NCBI GenBank assembly: GCA_008017255.1
Contig: SSHD01000073.1
Location: forward strand, 1 to 7,851
Reading direction: 5' to 3'
Length of the DNA: 7,851 nucleotides
Source: Acinetobacter sp.
Lineage (GTDB): Bacteria; Pseudomonadota; Gammaproteobacteria; Pseudomonadales; Moraxellaceae
Positions 1 through 7,851 of the stretch are shown piece after piece. Numbering within the stretch: the stretch's first letter is position 1; each line of letters starts with the position of its first letter. The position numbers were made by a program, and so were the translations under genes. Below the pieces are notes generated by a model, which did not search any database, had not been told where the DNA came from, and worked only from the letters and a program-made list of their open reading frames with translations.

Positions 1-110
1 AAAACTTTTACTGGCGATGGGTTAACTATCAGTAATGAAATTTATTTGTGTTTTTTGGGGTTGCTAGCCTGGGTCCTGCTTGGGACGGGTATGTTTTTGT
101 CGTTGCCTTT
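1..110 (+). CDS. Displaced N-terminal segment of the TgpA gene (other reading frame)
   Basis: The frame beginning at base 1 is open to a TAG at 217-219 and starts with no stop in view. It encodes a polar stretch followed by a strongly hydrophobic helix, with LTISNEIYLCFLGLLAW near its start and MFLSLP at 91-108. That is how TgpA proteins usually begin: a short polar tail, helix 1, then a Leu-Pro pair before helix 2. If one T is restored to the TTT at 108-110, this frame continues directly as LP-FNWLWGVVWLL into the main tgpA frame and gives a protein of at least 671 residues, the usual family length. No ATG or GTG lies in this frame in the right place, so the start codon is probably upstream of base 1. 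A separate frame at 2-25 reads KLLLAMG-stop and could be the tail of an upstream gene; TgpA genes often follow a DUF58 gene, but eight codons cannot prove this. Confidence 0.6.
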
Positions 111-2015
111 AACTGGTTATGGGGTGTGGTATGGTTGCTGTTGTGTTGGCGCTATCGTCAAGCAAACTTTAGTGTATGGCCTAAACTGTTGTTGGTGTTA
201 TTTACGCTGTTGTGCTTAGGTTTAATCTTTTTGAGTTATCGAACTTTTTTAGGCGTAGAAGCTGGAGTCGCATTTTTAAGCACGTGTTTATTTGCCAAAA
301 GTTTAGAAGCCAAAAATACCCGTGATTTACTTATCGTGTTTAATTTTGCACTGTTTGTCAGTGCCAGTTTATTGTTACATAGCCAAGCCTTTTGGATGGC
401 ACTGTTGGTGTTTGCGGCCTTTGTAATGTGTTTGTTGGGCTTGTATCGTATTCAAACAGGGCTATTTAGTCAGCCGCAAGTGCGGACAAATCAACTCAAA
501 AATGACTTGAAACAGATTATGAAAGTGGTCGCAATTGCTACGCCATTTTTTATCGTCCTGTTTATGTTCTTTCCTCGCCTACCACCACTGTGGGCAATTC
601 CAATCCAAAATGACCAAGCCACTACAGGCATGAGCGACACCATGTCACCAGGTGATATTGCGCAATTGTCGCAATCTTCAGCTTTGGCGTTTCGTATAGT
701 CGCCGATATGCAGCAGTTGCCTAGCCGCAGAGCGTTGTATTGGCGTGCTATGGTGTTAGATCAATATGATGGTCAAACTTGGCGCAGTAGCTTTTTTAAT
801 CAACGAATTAAACATGTCGATTTGGGCACGCAGCCAGTGCAGTACCAATATTTACCTGCCGATGAGCAGTCGCAGTGGATTATGGGTTTGGAATATTCCA
901 CACCACAAGAGCGATATTTGCAGTTATATCAAGATGACAGTATTCGCCCATCTAGACTGGTAAAACGTAATCAACCCATACAATTGTTTTGGCTAGGTCG
1001 CAATGCGCCAAATAGCGTAGCGTTATCACAACGTGAGCTCGAGTTTAATCGCAAAGTTGAACTTAGCCGTGACCCGAAAACGCAACAATTGGCACAGCAA
1101 CTCTTTACACAAAGCCAAAGTCAACCAGAACAATACATCCAAACGGTTTTGGCGTGGTATCGCAAAAATGACTTTGTTTATACCCTAACCCCAGGCACTT
1201 TGGGTGGAGATCGTACCGATCAGTTTTTATTTTCCAGTCGTAAAGGTTTTTGTGAACATTATGCTGCGAGTTTTGTAATGCTGATGCGTTATGCGGGTAT
1301 TCCAGCACGCGTGGTGGTGGGCTATCAGGGCGGACAATGGGCACCCGATGGCAACAGTTGGGAGGTTCGCCAGCTTGATGCGCATGCGTGGACAGAAGTT
1401 TATGTGCAAGGCAAATGGCAGCGTATAGATCCCACTGCCATGATTGCTCCGCAGCGGATTGATACTGGCATGCAAGATTATATGGCACAAGAGCAAACTG
1501 TTTGGGGCGATGAAAATGCACAGGCTTGGCGTTTGCAGCAATTTAAAATGCTCAAAAATGTGAGAGTTTGGAGTGATTATCTAAGCTACCAATGGCAAAG
1601 CAAAGTGGTGGGGTATGATGCCGAAAAACAAAAAAGTTGGCTGTCTAAACTGGGGTTAAATTCTAGCTATAGTTATGTGCTCATTTTGATGCTCGGTATT
1701 GCTGCAATATTAGTGCTGTATGTTGTGGTGTACTGGTGGCGACAATTACAGCAGCAAACGCCGTATCAACGTCACATTCGCAAATTTCAAAAACAACTAC
1801 CGCCGCATTTGCATAAAAGCACAGCGGAAACTTTTCAAACGTGGATGCAGCGTTTGGCGAATCATGTTGCAGATCGGCACGTTTTTGAACAAGCGCTAGT
1901 GTTGTATCAGCAGATGGTGTTTTTGGAACAAATGAATAAAGGTGACCTACAGCAATTTAAAAAATTGCTTAAAGACTGCGCATTTGCCCTAAAACAGGCG
2001 CAAAAAAACTTGTGA
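48..2015 (+). CDS. tgpA: TgpA-type membrane transglutaminase (DUF3488 / transglutaminase core / DUF4129), N-terminus frameshifted
   Basis: Integral inner-membrane protein with a periplasmic transglutaminase-like domain, of the family of Pseudomonas aeruginosa TgpA; its in vivo substrate is not established. Numbering from GTG at 48: hydrophobic helices at about 23-34, 46-64, 70-86, 94-111, 115-133 and 160-182, then a soluble domain. The catalytic triad is visible: Cys402 in KGFCEHYAASF, His446 in LDAHAWTEVYV and Asp461 in WQRIDPTA. A last helix (541-564) precedes a cytoplasmic DUF4129-like tail. The main frame is intact to the TGA at 2013-2015. The GTG at 48 is only the first possible start after an in-frame TGA at 36-38; it has no Shine-Dalgarno, and residues 1-20 do not resemble a membrane helix. 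The expected first helix lies in another frame (1-108), so the real gene very probably starts left of the window and is broken by a one-base deletion near 108-110. Family and catalytic residues are secure; the start is not. Confidence 0.9.
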   Translation: MFFGVASLGPAWDGYVFVVAFNWLWGVVWLLLCWRYRQANFSVWPKLLLVLFTLLCLGLIFLSYRTFLGVEAGVAFLSTCLFAKSLEAKNTRDLLIVFNFALFVSASLLLHSQAFWMALLVFAAFVMCLLGLYRIQTGLFSQPQVRTNQLKNDLKQIMKVVAIATPFFIVLFMFFPRLPPLWAIPIQNDQATTGMSDTMSPGDIAQLSQSSALAFRIVADMQQLPSRRALYWRAMVLDQYDGQTWRSSFFNQRIKHVDLGTQPVQYQYLPADEQSQWIMGLEYSTPQERYLQLYQDDSIRPSRLVKRNQPIQLFWLGRNAPNSVALSQRELEFNRKVELSRDPKTQQLAQQLFTQSQSQPEQYIQTVLAWYRKNDFVYTLTPGTLGGDRTDQFLFSSRKGFCEHYAASFVMLMRYAGIPARVVVGYQGGQWAPDGNSWEVRQLDAHAWTEVYVQGKWQRIDPTAMIAPQRIDTGMQDYMAQEQTVWGDENAQAWRLQQFKMLKNVRVWSDYLSYQWQSKVVGYDAEKQKSWLSKLGLNSSYSYVLILMLGIAAILVLYVVVYWWRQLQQQTPYQRHIRKFQKQLPPHLHKSTAETFQTWMQRLANHVADRHVFEQALVLYQQMVFLEQMNKGDLQQFKKLLKDCAFALKQAQKNL

Positions 2016-2038
2016 ACAGGCTCAAAAATGCATATTAT
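2010..2038 (+). promoter_or_regulatory. Promoter of tRNA-Val(GAC)
   Basis: TTGTGA at 2010-2015 and TATTAT at 2033-2038 are separated by 17 bases. The -35 element overlaps the TTG-TGA end of tgpA. The predicted start is at about 2045, a few bases before the mature tRNA 5' end at 2051. Predicted from consensus only. Confidence 0.6.
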
Positions 2039-2050
2039 GCTGTTCATTCT

Positions 2051-2127
2051 AGGTGTATAGCTCAGTTGGTTAGAGCGCTACGTTGACATCGTAGAGGTCA
2101 GCAGTTCGAGTCTGCTTATACCTACCA
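2051..2127 (+). tRNA. tRNA-Val, anticodon GAC
   Basis: A complete 77-base cloverleaf. The acceptor stem AGGTGTA pairs with TATACCT (one G-T pair), followed by discriminator A and an encoded CCA at 2125-2127. The D arm is GCTC/GAGC. The anticodon stem is CTACG/CGTAG with loop TTGACAT, placing GAC at 2085-2087. The T arm is AGCAG/CTGCT with loop TTCGAGT. It reads GUC and GUU valine codons. It has its own promoter overlapping the end of tgpA and its own terminator just downstream, so it appears to be a single-gene unit. Confidence 0.97.
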
Positions 2128-2137
2128 TATATTTATC

Positions 2138-2178
2138 AAGGGTTTGCAGTGTTATCAACAACTTGCAAGCCCTTTTTT
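2138..2178 (+). terminator. Rho-independent terminator of tRNA-Val
   Basis: GGGTTTGCA (2140-2148) pairs with TGCAAGCCC (2164-2172), with one T-G wobble. A TGTT/AACA mini-stem sits inside the loop, and six T residues follow at 2173-2178. It begins about 11 bases after the tRNA CCA end. Confidence 0.85.
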
Positions 2179-2189
2179 AATGCCTTTTA

Positions 2190-2216
2190 TTTGCTGCATT
2201 TGCTGCATTTGCTGCA
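2190..2216 (+). repeat. Three perfect tandem copies of a 9-bp unit
   Basis: TTTGCTGCA occurs three times head to tail at 2190-2198, 2199-2207 and 2208-2216. It is non-coding and lies just after the tRNA-Val terminator. Its unit and copy number suggest a small slippage repeat; no function is evident. Confidence 0.9.
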
Positions 2217-2305
2217 TAAAATAGCGAAAATACCGCAGTTTTTGGGTCAATTTGTGTCAAGATTGTGTTGGAAATTACGCCCATGATGGCTAAAATTTAT
2301 ACCAC

Positions 2306-2334
2306 TTGACCTGCACTGTAATTGGTGATAATTT
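2306..2334 (+). promoter_or_regulatory. Candidate promoter of the possible small RNA
   Basis: TTGACC at 2306-2311 and TAATTT at 2329-2334 have a 17-base spacer; the GATAAT at 2327-2332 is an alternative -10 with a 15-base spacer. Transcription would begin near 2340-2342, upstream of three consecutive hairpins. A consensus-based prediction. Confidence 0.45.
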
Positions 2335-2339
2335 AAACA

Positions 2340-2505
2340 ATACGGAAGTCATATACTATTTAGGGTTCAAGTGTTAATAGACTTACCTAAATGAAAAAAG
2401 ATATGACAGCCCGTAACATAGCTAACAACGAACGAAACAATTTCGATTGTTTTTAAAAATGTTCAAGGTTGTAGAAAAGCCCGTAAATCGGGCTTTTCTT
2501 GTTTT
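2340..2505 (+). ncRNA. Candidate structured small RNA, unrecognised family
   Basis: Not recognised as any known RNA family. Support is structural. A promoter-like pair lies just upstream. Hairpin 1 spans 2359-2391: TTTAGG/CCTAAA plus AAGT/ACTT, with a small internal bulge. Hairpin 2 spans 2435-2452: a perfect AAACAAT/ATTGTTT stem capped by a TTCG tetraloop. Hairpin 3, at 2473-2499, is a strong terminator. Between hairpins 1 and 2 lies an A-rich, probably single-stranded segment (about 2391-2440), the sort of sequence Hfq can bind. The only reading frame inside is a 21-codon ATG frame at 2391-2456 with no ribosome binding site. The predicted transcript is about 165 bases. It could instead be the 3' end of an unseen transcript or the decayed remains of a gene. 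Confidence 0.4.
2473..2505 (+). terminator. Strong Rho-independent terminator
   Basis: AGAAAAGCCCG (2473-2483) pairs perfectly with CGGGCTTTTCT (2489-2499) around a five-base loop TAAAT, followed by T-rich TTGTTTTT. No protein gene precedes it closely on this strand, which is the main reason to suspect a small RNA upstream. Confidence 0.85.
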
Positions 2506-2570
2506 TGTGGAAAGGTATTGGGCGATTGTCGAAAAAGTATCGTGCATATATCAGATGAGGGGAAGCCGAG

Positions 2571-2785
2571 ATGCTGATGTTTATGATTTTGCTTTTTATC
2601 ATTGGATTGGCACTTTTTATATGCTTCGCAAAAAGAACCGATGCTCACTCAGATTCTTTGGATCATTCGCCAAGGTCTTATTCAGATAGTACCTCGTGTA
2701 GTTCATTCAAAATGATGACACTGGATTTTCAGATGATTGTCATTGCAATGATGATTTCAGTTCCGATTCAGGTAGCTGTGAATAA
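2571..2785 (+). CDS. Small single-pass membrane protein with Ser/Asp/Cys-rich tail, apparently frameshifted
   Basis: Not assigned to a named family. ATG at 2571 follows a GAGGGG-type ribosome binding site at about 2557-2563. The first 19 residues form one membrane helix (MLMFMILLFIIGLALF...), followed by a basic AKR and a Ser/Asp/His-rich stretch ending TSCSSFK at 2711. From there the initial frame gives atypical sequence and runs to 2858 into the end of the next gene. The frame one base back continues the same Ser/Asp/Cys-rich character (NDDTGFSDDCHCNDD, then SSDSGSCE) and stops at TAA 2783-2785, just before a hairpin. Restoring one A to the AAAA at 2709-2712 joins both parts into a protein of about 71 residues. 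Small membrane proteins with Ser/Asp/Cys/Gly-rich tails are common as hypothetical genes. The gene is likely real; the break could be a mutation or a sequencing error. Confidence 0.55.
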
Positions 2786-2823
2786 CCAAAAACGCTTCGC
2801 CCTTAACTCAAGAGCGAAGCGTT
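2786..2823 (-). terminator. Terminator of the pirin gene
   Basis: AACGCTTCGC (2791-2800) and GCGAAGCGTT (2814-2823) form a perfect 10-bp stem with a 13-base loop. Read on the minus strand the hairpin ends in five T residues (the A-run at 2788-2792). It lies 27 bases past the pirin stop and directly abuts the stop of the convergent small gene, so it may serve both, although the plus strand lacks a T-run. Confidence 0.8.
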
Positions 2824-2849
2824 GCTGTCATTACCAGATGAATATGCTT

Positions 2850-3533
2850 TTAAGGTAAGTCAAACCAAATTATTTGACTGTCTTGTAGGGCCGTGACGGT
2901 TGCACTTTCATCAAACACTAAGGCATCTCCGGCTTTAACCGCATGATCGGCAATCTGAACTTCACCTGAAATAATATGCACATAGTTCACTTTTTTCTGT
3001 GCTGTAATTTGCACATGTTGATCTTGTTCAAGCATGGCTGTTTTCACTTCAGCATTTTGACGAATCAACATCGGGGCAGAGCTATCACCAGCGATCAAGT
3101 GCCATTGGTTCGGATGCTCTTTCGGGTTGAGCTGAATTTGCTGATAAGTTGGTTCGGCATTTTGTACATTGGGTTGAATCCAAATTTGTAACAGATGCAC
3201 TGCGTTATCATGCGAGTTCATTTCACTGTGGGTGATACCCGTACCCGCACTCATCAGCTGCCATTCACCAGCATGAATTTGGCCTTCATTGCCCATGCTG
3301 TCTTTATGTGAAATGCTACCATCTACAACACAGGTTAAAATTTCCATGTTGTCATGTGGGTGTGCGCCAAAACCGCTGTGGGCGGCAATGGTATCGTCAT
3401 TAATCACGCGTAACGCACTCACGCCCATATATTTCGGGTTGTACCAACTGCCAAAGGAAAAGCTGTGATAAGTATCTAACCAACCGGCTTGAACATGACC
3501 ACGATTTTCACTGCGATGTAAATAAGCATTCAT
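2850..3533 (-). CDS. Pirin family protein (YhhW-like cupin, putative quercetin 2,3-dioxygenase)
   Basis: A 227-residue bicupin protein of the bacterial pirin family. E. coli YhhW, of about the same length, is a metal-dependent quercetinase in vitro; the physiological role of most bacterial pirins is unknown. The N-terminal half contains the GWLDTYHSFSFGSWYNP signature (17-33). The four expected metal ligands are present: His58 and His60 in GAHPHDNMEI, and His102 and Glu104 in GITHSEMN. The C-terminal cupin ends with DLP-stop. I chose ATG at 3533 because it directly follows a GGAGAGGCGAG ribosome binding site; a TTG five codons upstream lies inside that site. It is followed by its own terminator at 2786-2823 and is separated from argG, on the same strand, by 198 bases including argG's terminator, so it is probably transcribed alone. 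No clear promoter was identified in that gap. Confidence 0.93.
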   Translation of the reverse strand: MNAYLHRSENRGHVQAGWLDTYHSFSFGSWYNPKYMGVSALRVINDDTIAAHSGFGAHPHDNMEILTCVVDGSISHKDSMGNEGQIHAGEWQLMSAGTGITHSEMNSHDNAVHLLQIWIQPNVQNAEPTYQQIQLNPKEHPNQWHLIAGDSSAPMLIRQNAEVKTAMLEQDQHVQITAQKKVNYVHIISGEVQIADHAVKAGDALVFDESATVTALQDSQIIWFDLP

Positions 3534-3669
3534 CTCGCCTCTCCTCAATTGTTATGTACTGCTTAATGACTATATTATTGATTCATTGTTATGCTAGATA
3601 GTGTTTTAATGCGACATATTGTTCTATAAATGCAATGATCTTGCTATTCGTCTATTTTGGCTCAATATG

Positions 3670-3699
3670 AAAAAGGCTGAATAAAATATTCAGCCTTTT
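3670..3699 (-). terminator. Terminator of argG
   Basis: AAAAGGCTGAATA (3671-3683) pairs perfectly with TATTCAGCCTTTT (3687-3699). On the minus strand the stem is followed by five T residues. It begins about 30 bases after the argG stop codon. The plus-strand reading also ends in four T residues, so it may work in both directions. Confidence 0.88.
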
Positions 3700-3731
3700 C
3701 ACTGTAAATCAATAAATTGATTAATCTGTTA

Positions 3732-5112
<1,381 letters not shown>

Positions 5113-5137
5113 TAAACGTGTTTGAAAAATTGCCGTA

Positions 5138-5147
5138 ATTGTAGCAC
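5138..5147 (-). promoter_or_regulatory. Extended -10 promoter of argG
   Basis: On the minus strand TACAAT (5143-5138) is preceded by TG plus one base, giving an extended -10 element. No good -35 is found at 15-18 bases (sequence there is T-rich). Transcription would begin near 5131, giving a leader of about 60 bases before the ATG at 5072. Confidence 0.5.
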
Positions 5148-5202
5148 TTTTTAGTTGGAAAAATGAGGAAAATAATCGACCTGTTGGGTTTGCTGTGCAT
5201 GA

Positions 5203-7476
<2,274 letters not shown>

Positions 7477-7526
7477 TATGCGTTGCTGAAACAATATGCA
7501 TTTGAATACAGAGCACGTAATTTTTC

Positions 7527-7555
7527 TTGAATAAAAGAAACAAGCTTTGTATTCT
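7527..7555 (+). promoter_or_regulatory. Promoter of tRNA-Ser(TGA)
   Basis: TTGAAT (7527-7532) and TATTCT (7550-7555) are 17 bases apart and followed by a G/C-rich AGCGC, typical of stringently controlled stable-RNA promoters. The predicted start is about 7562, just before the tRNA at 7566. Confidence 0.65.
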
Positions 7556-7565
7556 TAGCGCACAT

Positions 7566-7655
7566 GGAAGCGTGGCAGAGCGGTTTAATGCACCGGTCTT
7601 GAAAACCGACGAGGGTGTGAGTCCTCCGTGAGTTCGAATCTCACCGCTTCCGCCA
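7566..7655 (+). tRNA. tRNA-Ser, anticodon TGA
   Basis: A 90-base type II tRNA. The acceptor GGAAGCG pairs perfectly with CGCTTCC, followed by discriminator G and an encoded CCA at 7653-7655. The anticodon loop CTTGAAA places TGA at 7600-7602, reading UCA and related serine codons. The anticodon stem has four pairs plus a C-A mismatch at its outer position (7593/7609). The long variable arm (GAGG/CCTC) and the T arm with TTCGAAT are as expected for serine tRNA. It closely resembles E. coli tRNA-Ser(UGA). Confidence 0.97.
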
Positions 7656-7662
7656 AATATCT

Positions 7663-7697
7663 AAATAAGCCCTTGTTTTTACAAGGGCTTATTTTTT
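7663..7697 (+). terminator. Rho-independent terminator of tRNA-Ser
   Basis: AAATAAGCCCTTGT (7663-7676) pairs perfectly with ACAAGGGCTTATTT (7681-7694) around a TTTT loop, with T residues running to 7697. It lies eight bases after the tRNA CCA end. Confidence 0.93.
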
Positions 7698-7851
7698 GCT
7701 TGTGCATTTACCCTCAACCTATATCAGTACACATCTATCGATGACTGCACACGATATCGCGTTTTAAGGATATATAAACGCCGAACAGCAGCGAATACGC
7801 TCGACTTTTTAGACTGCGTAATTGAAGAAATGCCTTTTCCCATACAGCGAA

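Larger units (their letters stand above)
2128..2570. other. Non-coding region between tRNA-Val and the small membrane protein gene
   Basis: A 443-base stretch with no convincing protein gene. From left to right it holds the tRNA terminator, the 9-bp triplet repeat, a possible promoter at 2306-2334, a run of hairpins consistent with a small RNA (about 2340-2505), and a short AT-rich segment with a weak candidate promoter (TTGTCG at 2526-2531 and TATATC at 2547-2552) before the ribosome binding site of the gene at 2571. Confidence 0.7.

Noticed and set aside
35..67. ATG at 35 overlapping a TAA (TAATG) as the tgpA start
   Set aside because: It reads only ten codons to TAG at 65-67 and would need a separate correction to reach the main frame; the base-1 frame gives the expected membrane helix.
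1105..1541. Minus-strand open frames of 104 and 138 codons inside tgpA
   Set aside because: They are antisense to the conserved catalytic core of tgpA, overlap each other and look like no protein family.
2447..2689. 80-codon plus-strand frame across the terminator
   Set aside because: It translates the terminator hairpin at 2473-2505, has no ribosome binding site, and overlaps the better-supported gene at 2571.
2702..2712. Programmed ribosomal frameshifting in the small membrane protein gene
   Set aside because: The change is -1, but the AAA codon would have to re-pair with CAA, and there is no standard slippery heptamer, so a missing base is simpler.
3534..3548. TTG start five codons upstream for the pirin gene
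   Set aside because: It lies within the Shine-Dalgarno sequence of the ATG at 3533, and the added residues (MRRGE) are that site translated.

Overview
The window looks like a chromosomal segment from an Acinetobacter-type gammaproteobacterium (Moraxellaceae). This rests on moderate AT-richness, on proteins that read as clear relatives of gammaproteobacterial TgpA, YhhW-type pirin, ArgG and FadH, and on two tRNA genes with encoded CCA ends. The genus is recognised from overall character and not from a database search. No plasmid, phage, CRISPR or insertion-sequence signature is visible.

Layout. Positions 1-2015 hold most of a TgpA-type membrane transglutaminase gene (+). Its N-terminal membrane helix lies in a different frame, so the gene carries an apparent one-base deletion near 108-110. 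Next comes a tRNA-Val(GAC) gene (2051-2127) with its own promoter and terminator. A 440-base non-coding stretch follows, with a 9-bp triplet repeat and a possible small structured RNA (about 2340-2505) ending in a strong terminator. A small single-pass membrane protein gene (2571-2785, +) is also apparently broken by one missing base, in an A-run near 2709-2712. Two minus-strand genes come next, each with its own terminator: a pirin (2850-3533) and argG (3732-5072). A 373-base divergent intergenic region separates argG from fadH (5446-7476, +), which encodes 2,4-dienoyl-CoA reductase. The window closes with tRNA-Ser(TGA) (7566-7655), its promoter, a 14-bp-stem terminator and about 150 bases with no recognised gene.

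How the genes fit together. They are mostly independent housekeeping units: cell-envelope transglutaminase, arginine biosynthesis, beta-oxidation of unsaturated fatty acids, a cupin of oxidative-stress/quercetinase type, and two tRNAs. Each has separate transcription signals, and no multigene pathway operon is visible, although tgpA probably continues an operon that starts left of the window.

The most interesting material is between genes: the candidate sRNA, a perfect 10-bp inverted repeat overlapping a possible fadH promoter, and dyads in the argG leader. Two homopolymer-associated frameshifts could be real mutations or assembly errors. I found no convincing new multigene system here.
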